From positions 4,320,501 to 4,384,500 of the forward strand of contig JAFMOC010000021.1 in the NCBI GenBank assembly GCA_019802505.1: DNA of 64,000 nt. Reading direction: 5' to 3'. Made by a program: the position numbers and the translations under genes. Source of the DNA: Corydoras sp. C115 (lineage: Eukaryota; Chordata; Actinopteri; Siluriformes; Callichthyidae). Positions 21,061 to 33,911 of this stretch are shown one piece after another; within the stretch, counting starts at the first letter, position 1, and each line of letters begins with the position of its first letter. The notes under the pieces were generated by a model that had not been told where the DNA came from, searched no databases, and worked only from the letters and a program-made list of their open reading frames with translations.

Positions 21061-22589
21061 AGCAAAGTGAAAACTCATCTGATACATCTTTTTATTGTAG
21101 GTGAACCAATACTTCTGTTCAAATAGTGCATTTAGTACATAAAATATTTGAATATGTATGGCAGTGGAACTCATCAATATGAAATGGGAAGATTATTGTT
21201 TATCCATTTAGTTACATAATAATTCCGCACACTAATAGTTGCCCAATAGTAATGTACACATGTTCTCCTAAGAAATCCAATACCCCAAGTTTACTTTCTT
21301 AAATGTATAGGTTTGGGTTTTATTAACATTTTGGATTGACTGAGAGCGCTGTAGTTGTTCAATGATAAAATTAATCTTTAAAAATACATCTTGCCATAAT
21401 AATTTTGCATACAGTATAACTGTATATGCTTGCCTACAAAGGTCACTACATTTAAGTTCTATAAGATTGAATACTAAATAAAGCACTGTCTCATATGCAC
21501 ATTACAGTACATTGTCCTTCCATGTTGTCCTGTATGTTTTGAAATCCAATTTTAGGTTTTATAGTGGTGTCAAATCTTTTGAGATTTGAGGTAAGCAAGT
21601 CTTGGTAAGAGCTTAACAGAAACTGAACTAAAATAGTTGAACTAAATGTCTGAACTCTCCTTTGGATGAATAAATAAACACCCCCAATGACACACTTCAA
21701 AATCTTGTAGAAACATTTCTCAGAAATTGGGGACCAATTTAAAAGAAGATGTCATAAAAATTCCTGTATGTTTTTATGTAGAGGTCTGATTCAATTTCTC
21801 CATGATGCATATTATGTAATAACTCCATTACTAAGAATAAGGGTATAAGGAAATTATAATATACGTATGTACTGGAATGTGATATACAATGTTGCAAATT
21901 ATCAAGGTTAAGATTTGGACCAAAAGGTCACTGAGATGTCGTGAAAACGTGCCAGAAGAAAAAAGAGGAAAAGGAGGTGGTGGGTGCAGGAGTTCTGCTT
22001 GAGTGAATCATAAAGGAGTATCAACACTTCCCTCCCTCCCATCTACCCCTTCCCTTCCCCCGCTCATCTCCCCAACCTCACATCCTGGGCTAACACCTCT
22101 CTATTCCTAAATTTCCAGTCCTCTCCTTTTCCCCTTTCTCAATCTCTCTCACGTCTCTTTGTATGTCCAGCTGGCTGCACCACAAAAGCTCCTGCTCAGT
22201 TTCCCAGTGAGCATGGTTGCCCTGGTGGCTTTGTTCAACTCTTTTTCCCACTCCCTGGAGACAGTCACAACCTAAACGAAAACTGATCGAGACTTGAGTC
22301 GGGAAGAAAGAATAATACGAATAAAAAGAGTTAGAGGGGAAAAAGATGACACGATGCATCTAAATTCAAGATAAACTATAATTAAATTGTGTAGAAGTGG
22401 AGGTAATTTTGGTGACTGGCATTATGTATATTGGACAAAATTTGAAGGATGAAATGTCTTCAATAAAGCAATATTTTATGCTTACATCCAACAAAAAAGA
22501 AAGACTGGTCTTCTGGTTCATACAATAGAAATATTTTTACAGAATCCAACTATTTTAATTTAATGATTCTGCTGACAGCTCCACTCACA

Positions 22590-22870
22590 TTAGCACATAT
22601 CTCTGTTCAGCTCTACCACCACCAATCCCCATCCATCCAACCGTCCATCTACCCAGCCATCCATTAGCTTTGCTCGTTGTGCTCACACCCTGAAAGATCC
22701 AGCAAAACGTCTTAGTGTTGAGATGTGGGCTGGAACTAATAGGATTGGATTTGATTCATTAGATTTCTTTCATCAAACTGATTGTAATTTCACTGCACGT
22801 CCCCGTTCCTCCCAAGCTCCCAGATTTCTTTTAACATTTTTTGAGGTTAAGACTTCCCATGTGAGAGATT
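22590..22870. promoter_or_regulatory. CNE-like segment
   Basis: Non-repetitive, mixed-composition block with clustered homeodomain-type sites (ATTAGC, ACTAATAGGATTGGA, TTCATTAGATT, GATTGTAATTT). No coding potential seen. Conservation is a guess from appearance. Confidence 0.25.
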
Positions 22871-23918
22871 ACATAACTGAGGGCAAATATTAAATCATCA
22901 CATCTTCTAACAGAACAGCCAATAAGAACTGGGTCTGCACATGGGTCTGTGGACAAACCATCTACATCATAGGTGAATCATGGTGTAGAGGTAAAAATGT
23001 ATTTGTATGATATAAAATTTATATTCTTAAATCATTACACAGCAAAATTCAACATATGGGGATATGTTAAACACAACATTTACATACATTTCATAAGAGC
23101 ATTTTGCACATGCCAACAGGTATACCATCTTAATGGTTGGGGGTCAGAATACAGGATTAGAAATGATACAGCAACCCTGAACCTATAAGGGTTAAAGGCC
23201 TTGCACAAGGGCCCACATGGGTAACTTTAAATGAACTTACCAAAAATCCCAACCTTAAGATTGATTGCCCAACAGTATATTTATTCTTATATATAAATAT
23301 AAAAATAATTTGTTCAAAAATATTTTGAAGTATTTTACTGTACAAATACTGTATCACTAAAGGCTCTCTCTCTCTCTAATAAAAAAAATATCCCCAGGGT
23401 ATACACTTTCTCACATACACAGCAAATGTTATTTACAATTAACTGTTTTAATTAGCTTATGTTTTCTTTAGAAATTGTGATTTTTGTTTATTTGTTTTTT
23501 TGTAATTACAAAGTAAGTATTTGTTTCTTTGAAAAATTGTGTAGGATCTGCTTTCAGACTAAGTATATAATCTTCAAAAATTAAAGCAATGTGGTGTAGA
23601 CATGAGTGAATGAATGTAGGCATTCATTAACCTGCCAATAATGCTTCAGGCAGTTTAAACTTCATCAACACGCATCAACAAAGATTCAATAGAGCTTCTT
23701 AGAGTCTCTCAAACTTGTGAAAGGCGGCAGATTGTTTGCTGTGAGTCTAAACAAACTGTTCTTTATTTGTTGTTAAAGCCAGACTTGAGCAAGCCGTTTA
23801 ATGTATTCAGAATGCACCATATATGCTAAACATTTCCCAAGGAAATTATTATAATTATCCTTCCATGTCCAAAACCTGAGCTATAGACATGAAATTGCAA
23901 GAGACTTTTTATAAACAC

Positions 23919-23922
<4 letters not shown>

Positions 23923-23995
<73 letters not shown>
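23923..23995. repeat. (TA)n microsatellite
   Basis: Pure TA dinucleotides, about 36 units. Confidence 0.95.
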
Positions 23996-23997
<2 letters not shown>

Positions 23998-25389
23998 GTG
24001 TTACAACAGATGGGTGCAACATGATACATTTTTTTTTATAAATTTAACAAAAACAAGTGTGAATTTTTGTGCTGATCTATTTCTGGCACAGGCTGGAAAA
24101 AGTAAATGTAGCTTTGGTAAGCCTGATAAGATGTTGGTTGCACAGATGCTCTCCTCTATGACAGGTCATACTCAACGATTCATATTAATTAAGATCATGG
24201 CAGAGGCATGTGGGTGAGTAATTAATAAAATTATAACTTTATATCTGGATTTTATCAATTTACATAAATATTAAAAATTTTATACTGTTAATTTTAAGTC
24301 TGCAACGATCAACTCAAATCATGATCAGTGGCAATTTTGTTTCTCAGCCTTTGCAGTCACTTTTAAAACAGGGTAAATGCATGTTAAATGAATGGCAGAG
24401 TGATATAGGCAGGGCTATGCAAGCCAAAAATAGTGAAAGATGAAAAAGAACAAACTTTTTTAACTTTGAAGAATAATTCCAGCATTACAATTAACAGTAA
24501 TTAATAATTAGTAAATTTCCTCCAGGATAAATAAATTACTCATTCATTATTTTTTTTTCCTTTCTGTCTAATAAATTGTTTATATGATGTGAATATATTA
24601 TATATGCAGTAAATACAGATTTAGGTAAAGATTAAATGTGTCTAATATTGAACAGCTAAGACCACACTGTAAATATAATGCAAAAAGACAATCCATGTCC
24701 TGAAGGTCCACTTCTTTTTTGTCATGCAAACATATATTCTGCATGAGAAAAGCAAAATCTCAAGTCTAGCAATGCCTTATACAATCAGAATAATTAACTT
24801 TGCACTGCTTGACTTTCTGGTGAAATTGTTTTTGCCCTGAGTGTTTTGTAGCATTGTGTTGAGTGTGACAGTCTCTTAAAAAACGCTTTGACAAAGCCAA
24901 ATTAGCATGTCAAATAGATACAGAGCTGAGGAAATTAAGTTTATATTGTATACTCTGACAATGGAGGTCTAGAGGTTACCAGTTAATAGAGTAAGAGTAA
25001 ATACCATCAAATAAGCATGGACCTTAAAATTATTCGAATAAAATCTTAAAAACATTTTAATAAAACAAATTAACACATGCCAATCTGTATTTGGTAATCT
25101 GCAAGAGAAAATTACAAACTTTTAAAACATTAACAAATTTAAATTTAAGTTAAATTTGACAGGGGGAAATCCCTTAAAATATATATATTTTTTAAATCCA
25201 AATTCTACACAACCACTTATACCCTAATTATCGGCACGTCTGCAATTTAATTCTACACACAAATATTTTCACATTTATATTTTACTAACAGTATAATATA
25301 TATATTTGATAGAGGTTGATTCTCAGCATTGCAGAGAAATATATATAGGAAGGTCGATATTTAGCCAAATTTGGTGACCACTGCTGCAA

Positions 25390-25420
<31 letters not shown>

Positions 25421-26232
25421 GAAAAAGTCAAGGTGTTGGAATGGCTAGATCAATCAGCGACCTTAAAAAAAAAACATCTTCACAAAAAGTTAAAGCATAT
25501 CCCAGCAGATCCTAATATATGGTAAAAGAAAGAATGAACTGAAATCCAACATGCATGTTGTAAAACATGAGTTTCATACAAAAGGATTTAATTAAAGCTG
25601 TCTATAAAAACAATAAGTCTAACCACTACGTTTTCTTTTGTTTTTTTAACAGTCAAGTTACCAATGAGGTTCTATATCATGGTTGACCCTCTACTCTGAT
25701 CTAAACAGGCAAGTTGGGATACTTGTTGCTTTGGGTGTAATGTATTTCCCACACTATAAAGGACTGCTTATATGTACACTATTAGTGAATTAGTGAACAG
25801 TTTACAAAAAGAATATTAAAAGTTTACTTTCTGCTCAAAATTTAATTTCAATAAAACTAAACTTATACGTTTTCATTACATATAAAGTTAAATATTTCAA
25901 GTCATTAATTAAAAATACTTTTTCTAATAATCTGCTAAAATGAAGCAATATACCTTTCTCCCATATTGTTCCTTTGCTATACTATTGTGAGAAATGGAAA
26001 TGCATAACTTCAGAGAAGGAATAGGAATAGGAACAAACCTATACCTAAACCTCAGAGGGATCAACTTATAGTTAAGATTCTTTACAAAAACAGACCTGAA
26101 TAAAGTACATTTAAAAAAACACCTGAATGCAATTATCAAAAAGTGTGTTTAATTTTTTTTGTTTCATATAGTGTATATGTGAATCTGAAATGTAAACATA
26201 GCAATACATGTAAAAGCATATTACAGTTTTCA

Positions 26233-26242
26233 TTTATTTATT
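26233..26242 (-). terminator. tmem218 poly-A signal
   Basis: Overlapping AATAAATAAA on the minus strand, about 240 nt past the tmem218 stop; the first such hexamer met downstream of it. Confidence 0.5.
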
Positions 26243-26482
26243 GATTTAATAATTAAAATACCACAAAAATGTATAGTTCTAAACAATATTTACAGAACAT
26301 AAAATTATTAAATGCTACTGCCTGTACCAATCTAAACCATTGTTTAGACAGACAATCAGACATTAGTCTAAACATACAAATACTGCAGACAGTAACACGG
26401 CATCTTTTTGTAGCAGCCACACGGTCCGATGTCAGATGCTAACTGTGAGTCCTTAGGGAGTCGGCATGTGCCAGGTCTTGTT

Positions 26483-26617
26483 CTAATGGGTTCTCAGAGG
26501 CTTGGCAAACACCGGCTCTAGGAAGTGAAGGGGTAACAGGAGAAAAAGCGTGGCCAAGAATACTACACACACCGAGGACAGGAGCACATAGCGGCCAATA
26601 AAGAAGGTGTCCACTAT
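26483..26617 (-). CDS. tmem218: tmem218 coding exon 3
   Basis: Acceptor GTGTTGCAG before 26617. Encodes IVDTFFIGRYVLLSS, a hydrophobic helix and the conserved C-terminus. TAG stop at 26485-26483. Confidence 0.93.
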   Translation of the reverse strand: MVDTFFIGRYVLLSSVCVVFLATLFLLLPLHFLEPVFAKPLRTH

Positions 26618-28423
26618 CTGCAACACACCATATTAATTATTAAAACTGAGATAAAAGAGACTTTTAAGACTAAAAATATGGACTAGAATTTGATTTTTTT
26701 TTTTTGCTAAAATTGTGTACGATAAAATACTTTAAGACCACTAGAGGTCGGCAGAGGACCTTCACAAAAGATTTATAATTTACAAAGAGAAAAGAAAGCA
26801 TAAAATAAAATGTAATTTGCCTTCAGTTGATTATACAAACACAATTTGCAGTGACACAAACATTAATCATCCTTAATTACAGCAGAGTTGGTGTATAATG
26901 AAATTTATAACAATGTTTAACAATTGTTAAACAAAAAACAGAATGTATTTGCAATGACATATACTTGAAGCAGACAGCTTAGGTATATGTCTGTGTCTGA
27001 ATATGAAAAAGAAAGTGAGCAAGAGCGAGAGAGACAAGGAGAGAGATAGACAGAGGACAAAGTCTCTAGTGAATGCAGTGTTCTCTCGTTTAACGCATCT
27101 CACTTTCTAATTTGCCAATTAGCCAGCTAGCGAAGCAAGGAGCGGAGGCCATGTTTTATTAATGTGGCATTGAGTGTGCCGTGCCCAGATCCTGTTTGGG
27201 GCCAACCTAATTGGCACTGTGATATGTTTTTGTACAACAGCAAGGGCTCCGACATTTCTTATACAACAGACTGCCAATGATCAGGAACAGGAGACGATCT
27301 GCTCAAAGTTTTACCACAGACAGCAGCACAGGGGCGCAAAGCACGACCTGCTTTGTGTCCTGTGTGGCCTGCTCTCCACACAGAAGCTTCTGGACAGTAA
27401 CCATGTATATAAAATTAATCATATATAAATATGTTATTCTATATGAAGACTGCACATTATTCACAGTTAGATAGCAATCAATTTAATTTAGTAGTTTTAC
27501 AGTTTGATATAAATCAGGATGACCTTAACGTTAATAAAGTTTTAATTAAAATGCCAAGCAATGTTTTTAGCTAACTTTACAATTTGATATAAAATAATTA
27601 ATACAGTGCAATTGGCCCAACGTTTGTGAGTGCTAAATCAATAAAAAAAATGAAAGATTCCTAAAATCTACATTCAGATTTCAAGAAGTATACATTAAAC
27701 CAACTGCTAATAATTATCAAATCAGCCTCTACCATATTTTTCTCATTTTAGTTTCTAAGTCTAACATTAACACCCTTGGTCATTATACTCTTTTGGACTC
27801 TGTTAAATAAATTTTTTTTTTTTTTTCCAAAATAAAAAAAGCATGTCATTTCTTTCCCATTAACTTACTTGTTTTACAGAATCACAGTAAGAACTCATAT
27901 CAAGATTTAAACTGTTTTTAGCACTTACTATTTCTATGTGAACCACCACTTAATACCACCAGAATATTTTGTTGAAAGTTATATAAATTTAATGATTACA
28001 GATAATGAAACATTGCTAAAGTGACATTTTCACTTTTACACTTTTTAACTCATTTAAAATTTAAACTCATTATATAATCCACACATATATTGCCTGGTCA
28101 AATATGGTACCTATGCTTGGTGTGATTATTTAAACACACATAATTAACACCACACAGCATTATTTAAAGCATGTACTTGCTTTATTCAGAGTAAGTGCAT
28201 CAATGAAAAATCTTAAAAGAATAGAGAAAGCTGACTAGTATGTGTATCATGCCAACTAGCTCAGTAATTCTGGTGTGTTAAGCCATAATTGTTTGCATTC
28301 AGCTTTTATGCCTGGTGAATTTCTGGAAACTCTACAGTTCCTTTTTATTTTCAACAATATTCCAGCGTGTTCATATTATAAGCTCATGCTAAATGGCAGA
28401 AGGTAAACTGTGTATCTTGTGTG

Positions 28424-28489
<66 letters not shown>

Positions 28490-31400
28490 TATGGCGCATG
28501 TTGGCTGGAAGGGCAATGTTTTTGGCAAAAGCATTTTAGGGGAAAATGCAGCTTAGTGTTTGTGCAGAGATAAAACACCTCATTTCTCCATCTCACTCAC
28601 TCACTCAGTTAGTCTCTCTCTCTCACACACACACACACACACGCACACGCACACTGAAGCAACGTCATAAATAGAAAATGTAAAATAGGCACAAGGTCAG
28701 CATGAAGTTATGTGCTACCAGCTTCTATTCCATTCTTCTATTGTTGTTCTAGAGCAGATCTAGATCTTTTTCTTATTTTATTAATTTGGTAATGTGACTT
28801 ATTTTTATAATATAATCAACACAACATTTTGCAACACTATCAAGACAAAATCCTGTTTTAACGCCTGTGTATGTTGTATTTTTGTGGTATTCAATTGTAA
28901 ACTTTTAACAAATGTGAAACTGTCCAGTAAATCACTACATATTACTTACAATTGACGGATAACCTTATTTCTCAAGGTAAATTTACAATCCTGTAATATT
29001 TTATTCATAATGAACCTGAGTGTTCAGTTTGGTCTGAATGGACCAAATCATGATCACTTGTTTAAATCACGTAAAAAAATTATTATTTTTATTACCAGCT
29101 TTAAATTGCCCAGTCCATACTTTTTAGAATGTTCTGCACACCTAAAATGTATGTATCGATGTTTATTTACTAATTAAGTTGACAAAACATAAAATATCAC
29201 ATGTTCATGCAGTCTGCAATAAAATAAAATTCAAAGTAAATGTAACTAACACTGATTTGGTGATTATTTTGTGTATAATATGTAGATAAAAGTATTGGGA
29301 CACACAACCTTCATCATATGCTCATTGTAAGGTGTATAAACAAACACACAGCTGTGCATTTTAGACTAAATCCTTACAAGTTTGTGTGAACAGTTGATAG
29401 ACTGTCCATTTCTGACTACAGTACACTCTGTATATCTCGTCTTGCATCAATGTCCAACCTCATAAGGTGCTGTGGACACATTTCATGAAATAAACACATT
29501 GCAAACTGTAAAGCATTAAGGAAAATATATGATGTTTTGGGACTAGAGATGAGACAATAACAGATTTTGATGTTACAATAATTGTCCTGGAAGTAATCAC
29601 AATTGATGATTGTTATTATTATAATCACAACAAATGATTATTATTCAATAATTAACTTTACCAAAAAGTCACAGGAACAATGCTCAGTTTTTTTTAATAA
29701 CTGAATATTAACACAACATATTAATATACATGTTCACAATTATTCAATTATTCTTAACTTATTATATAAATTATAAATGTAATTATTACATTATTTAGTG
29801 GTCCATTGAGTACATATTTACATTAATTTAAGTTTTTTTTCCTGTAAAGAGAAAGACAAGAGAACAGATAAGTGTGCCCTAGGTGTAAATTTATTTATAC
29901 TATATTCTTTGTGTTCCGTGTGAGTTGTGCCACTTGGTTTAAAGTTCCAGCTACCGGCATAATATGATTTTTTCTTATAAATGTCATCATGACAAAATAA
30001 AGGTCCTCTTATGATTAAATAACAGTAACATTTTTAATCACAATTAATAGCAAAAACAATTAATTTTCTCCTACTTGTCAAAGTTTCACAAGTGTAGGAG
30101 TGAATTTCACAAAATACTTCTAGCCATGGAGGCAAATGTCAAATGACTCTTAAAAGACACAAAAAGGAGTATTGGGAATGGCTTCCAGAATCAAAGCATT
30201 AGAGAAAAATGGCCTGGACATAACTTTATGTACAATTTCTGGATAAACCTTAAACATTGTATTCAGTATACCACTGGAGTATCTTGGAAATTCAAATATT
30301 GGAATAGTGGAATATAGTCTAACTACAAAAAATAAAAGACTTAATTAAAAGGACTAAATAGATACAAAAAAATATTGGCATTTCTGTTGGGTTAAGGGTC
30401 ACACTTTGCTCAGGTCACATATTATAACCCTAGGTGATTGTGACAATGGAAATGTGCATTTAGATTTGAATGAAATGAAGGGCATTCATGCCAAACATTA
30501 AATAAATAAAAACATCTGTGTTTACTACTGTTCAATAAACAGAAACAACAACTGTACACTGAACCTACCTGATTGAACATAATTATAAAGGAATCATACA
30601 GACCTGTGTTTCTTTAATGAGGGATGGTACTTCAGAGGCACGGGGGAAGAAAACAAGGATCAAGGTGACAGTGAGTGCCAAAAGCACCAAGGGAATAATC
30701 GTCAGTCTGTTCATAAAATAAAATTTTAAAAATATATTTGATATACTAACAGATACTAATACCTGTAAAAGAGTAAAACACCACAACACTTTATTTAATA
30801 GAGAAACAACTAATTACATTTTACTCTCACAAAATTGGCAGGATATTTTATTGCAATTGCAATGAATGCTGAGTAAAATATTAAAAGCTGTATCTCATGC
30901 TCCAATTAGTGCATCATCTTTTACACATCTATAGTTAATTTAAGACATGATAAATAAAGAAGCTTTATGTTTATTCACTTGTATTTCATACCATTTCAGC
31001 ACATTTAGGCTATTTAATGGCAGTACATGAGTTGTGTCGTTTACATCGTTTTAATTAGTTTATATGAGATGTTTCAGGTTAATGTGATATAGAAAGTTCA
31101 GGATTTTCTCTAGTGATGTTTCAAATAGACTTGGCACAAACAAAGTCTGCTAAAGAAAACATATGACTGGCTCATTTAGGCATGAAATATATTCAATTAA
31201 ACAGAGCAAAGAATAATAAAATCTGATTGCAAATATATAGAATGATGTATTTTTCCTTGTGAAATCATCTTGCTCATTTATTACATCAGCATCGTTATCA
31301 AAAAACAACTATTTTGTAATAATGAATCATAAAATGCTTAGTGTAGGGAGAACATTGTATGTGGACAATAAAACTGGATACATTTTTTTTTTTTACAAAA

Positions 31401-32121
31401 AAAAGACTGCATTGCTGGAGGGCATGCCACTGAATAAAATTAGTGGCCATCTTATGAATAGCATAACTAGTAAGTAATTAACTGGGAGTGTATTTGTGCA
31501 TGGAAAATAGACATTAATCATTATTGGACTGATTTCAAAGATGTTATGGAATAACATGACCTATTTTGACCTACTTACACACAAAAGAATGAGTCCTCCA
31601 CATTTAACCCATCCGTGCAGTGAAACACACACATATACACACACTGAGTGAAGTGAACATACATGCCTAGAGCTGTGGGCAGTGCCTTGCCCAAGGGCAC
31701 TTCAGCCATAGTACTAGGTGGGACTGGAATTCTAACCATGGACCTTCAGATTGCAAGGCTGGTTCCTTAAACACAAGCCTAAGACTGCCCACGACTGAAT
31801 TGTCTATCTCCAGATAAATATATAAATACATTAAAAAAAACTACATTTACAATTTATTTACAATACCTGTGGAACAGTGATGGTCTTTAAAAAAAGTTTT
31901 TTTTTTCATTGGTAGATAACATGAAAAAAAGCATTTAAAGACAAATTGTTCTAATATATAACCCAAAACAGTTTTTTTTTTAAATCTAAATTAATTATTT
32001 TAGCTTACCGTGTTGGTCTGGATGTACGAGATAAGATGAGGCTGAGGACCAGCGTGCCGATCCACAACACAGCGATGATGAATACACCTGTTCCAACCCC
32101 GAGTATCTGTTCCCCACTCAT
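26483..32121 (-). CDS. tmem218: Transmembrane protein 218, complete CDS
   Basis: Small four-helix membrane protein of the ciliary transition zone; human TMEM218 is linked to ciliopathy. Three coding exons with matching phases: 32121-32009, 30706-30604 and 26617-26483, giving 116 residues (human 115). It opens MSGEQILGVGTGVFIIAVLW, which matches the family start (short polar segment, GVG-GVFI, first helix). It continues with the helix LTIIPLVLLALTVTLILVF and FPRASEVP, then IVDTFFIGRYVLL and the last helix, and ends FLEPVFAKPLRTH-stop. The FFIGRYVLL and LEP-(F/Y)AKPL motifs are diagnostic. The ATG at 32121 is chosen because the protein aligns from there; reading further upstream enters intron sequence. 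Confidence 0.94.
27090..27400. promoter_or_regulatory. CNE-like segment in tmem218 intron 2
   Basis: Non-repetitive 310-bp block with paired homeodomain-type motifs (TTTGCCAATTAGCC, TTTTATTAATGTGG, AACCTAATTGGC) and balanced base composition, unlike the AT-rich intron around it. Open frames across it have no recognisable product. Confidence 0.35.
28424..28488. repeat. (TG)n microsatellite
   Basis: Long pure TG tract. A shorter (CA)n follows at 28,623-28,643 after TCTCTC repeats. Confidence 0.95.
29285..29380. repeat. Short transposon-end-like fragment
   Basis: AAAGTATTGGGACACACAAC resembles the terminal inverted repeat of common non-autonomous Tc1/mariner-type teleost elements. The remainder of the element is not clear. 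Confidence 0.3.
30604..30706 (-). CDS. tmem218: tmem218 coding exon 2
   Basis: Acceptor TTTATGAACAG before 30706; donor ACACAG|GTCTGT after 30604. Encodes the second helix and FFPRASEVPSLIKETQ. Confidence 0.92.
31565..31797 (-). mobile_element. Second tRNA-derived SINE family, reverse copy
   Basis: Reading in reverse: GGGCAGTCTTAGGCTTGTG, box-B-like GGTTAGAATTCC, CTGAAGTGCCCTTGGGCAAG, then TTCACTTCACTCAGTGTGTG. It aligns by eye along its length with the plus-strand copy at 44,969-45,225. Inside tmem218 intron 1. Confidence 0.65.
32009..32121 (-). CDS. tmem218: tmem218 coding exon 1
   Basis: Encodes the N-terminus and first helix, to SRTSRPTR. Donor ACACG|GTAAGC, phase 2. The exon probably begins at 32126, after acceptor TATAATGCAG, five nt ahead of the ATG. 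Confidence 0.92.
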
Positions 32122-32454
32122 CTTATCTGCATTATACACAGTACACATCACATTACTGTGCACATTTATAATAACAAAACATTTTCTGTGCATTTGAGCA
32201 AGGTGCCAGCACACATAAGGGTTAAAACTAAAAATGTCAGCAAGCTAGAAGATCTTACAAAGAAACGTTTTTTTAAGTAATGTTGATATAGTGGGAGATG
32301 GTTTGCATAAATAATTTTTTACAATTACCACAACATAATTTATGTTTGCACCGTGCCACCCATACTAAATTGCTGTTCATGGAATGTAGTGTATGCTTTA
32401 TAAAGTGGGGTTGATCTAAACGAGAAAATGTTTAGTTTACTTTAATTTAATTCA

Positions 32455-32775
32455 TTTATTCATTGTTTTCCGCTTAATCCTCTATTAGAGTCACGGGAGG
32501 GGGTTCCCCATGTCCATCCAGGGGAGAACCTTTCGGGCGCTGGGTAGATACATCCAGGAGAGAGTGCCAATCGATTGCTGGACACACTCACACAGACACA
32601 CACTCTATATGAGGCTATTTGGAGCATTCAATTTATATTGAATCCATGTTTTCAGACCGGGTATGAAACATGAGAACCCAGAGGAAATCCACGAGAACAA
32701 GGAAACTCAACCCAGATTGGGATTAGAACCAGGATTCTCCAGCGCTGGGAGGCGAACGTGCTAACCACTACTTTA
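32455..32775 (-). mobile_element. SINE copy, head truncated
   Basis: Tail TTTATTCATTGTTTTCCGCT, TCCATCCAGGGGAGAAC core segment, then GCGCTGGGAGGCGAACGTGC and CTAACCACTA, where the head stops short. In tmem218 5' intron. Confidence 0.8.
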
Positions 32776-32791
32776 AACCTTAATTTAATTT

Positions 32792-32792
32792 A

Positions 32793-32855
<63 letters not shown>
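32792..32855. repeat. Poly-C followed by (CA)n
   Basis: About 17 C then about 23 CA units. Confidence 0.95.
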
Positions 32856-32858
<3 letters not shown>

Positions 32859-33133
32859 AGGATGAGCATATGGTTTACGATTGACAGAGCCATTAGCTAG
32901 ACGTATTATTCTAAAAATGAACGTAAAACTGCGAATTCAATAACAAAAAATACAAAACACACCACTGCACTCTTCGGTTATCGATGGACTGGTTTATATT
33001 GTTTTGCTTGTAATCACGTTACGTAAATGTATTCTAGTTATATGTTTTAAAGTCCATATTGTACGTAGATTTATTTCGACAGTTAAGCGCATACCTATTT
33101 GGCTCGCTATACGGGCGAAACGGGCAATTTAAG

Positions 33134-33175
33134 CTTACCCTTGGAAACAAAGCAGCTTCATAGCGTCTATTTTGA
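33134..33175 (-). other. tmem218: Probable tmem218 5' non-coding exon (3' end at 33139)
   Basis: Minus-strand donor CCAAGG|GTAAGC after 33139, just downstream of the promoter motifs and in the right direction to splice to the acceptor before 32126. The transcription start is unknown. It contains ATGAAGCTGCTTTGTTTCC, which after splicing would be an eight-codon upstream ORF ending one base before the main ATG. Confidence 0.45.
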
Positions 33176-33200
33176 CTTCCTGCGTTACCACCGTCAACTA

Positions 33201-33206
33201 GCCAAT
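33201..33206 (+). promoter_or_regulatory. CCAAT box
   Basis: GCCAATCA in the tmem218 promoter patch, between the ZNF143 motif and the putative first exon. NF-Y-type site. Confidence 0.4.
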
Positions 33207-33229
33207 CAATGTCCTGTGTTGCCTTTAAA

Positions 33230-33248
33230 GCATACTGGGAGTTGTAGT
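33230..33248 (-). promoter_or_regulatory. ZNF143/Staf-type promoter element
   Basis: The minus strand reads ACTACAACTCCCAGTATGC, matching the ZNF143/SBS consensus (ACTACAAYTCCCAGMATGC) except one base. It lies about 90 bp upstream of the inferred tmem218 first-exon donor. This element is typical of TATA-less housekeeping promoters. Confidence 0.7.
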
Positions 33249-33396
33249 GCTAGACGGTGAATGGTGCTGATCGAGGACTATATGTGGGAAAAAAAACTAT
33301 GTAGGATTTTATGATGATGATATAAACTCACCGGTCTCTTTTTTATAAATACCCTCTTGTCTTTACTCTCCTATTGTAATTTTTTAATTAAATAAT

Positions 33397-33743
33397 TCAT
33401 TCATTCATTCATTCATTATCTTCCGCTTCATCCTATATTAGGGTCGTGGTGGGGTTCCCCATGCCCATCCAGGGGAGAACGTTTCGGGCGCTGGGCAGAT
33501 AGACCCAGGACAGGGCGCCAATCTATCACTGGGCACACACTCACTCACAAAAACACACGGGGCAATTTGGAGAATTCAATTGACTTGTTTCATGTTTTTG
33601 AACTGTGGGAGGAAACCGGAGAACCCGGAGAAAACCCACGCAGACACGGGGAGAACATGGAAACTCCACTCAGATGGGGATTCGAACCGGGAATCCCTAG
33701 TGCTGAGAGGCGAACGTGCTAACCACTAAGCCACCGTGCCGCC
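33397..33743 (-). mobile_element. Full-length SINE copy with perfect 12-bp TSD
   Basis: Tail (ATTC)n, CTTCCGCTTCATCCTATATT, complete core, box B complement GATTCGAACCGGGAATC and intact head CTAAGCCACCGTGCCGCC. TAATTAAATAAT flanks it at 33385-33396 and 33744-33755. Good reference copy. Confidence 0.92.
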
Positions 33744-33804
33744 TAATTAAATAATCATTTAATTAATTAATCATGTAGATCCATTTTGTACTTTTATTTA
33801 CTTT

Positions 33805-33911
<107 letters not shown>

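Larger units (their letters stand above)
18831..26232. other. Intergenic gap between small candidate gene and tmem218
   Basis: No exon recognised on either strand. Contains a Tc1-like remnant (20,885-21,060), (TA)n at 23,923-23,995 and 25,389-25,410, a C/T-rich stretch at 22,026-22,160, and a CNE-like block near 22,590-22,870. The rest is AT-rich without visible structure. Confidence 0.6.

Noticed and set aside
27174..27428. 84-codon plus-strand frame in tmem218 intron 2
   Set aside because: No start context, no domain. The block looks like non-coding conserved DNA with motifs on both strands.
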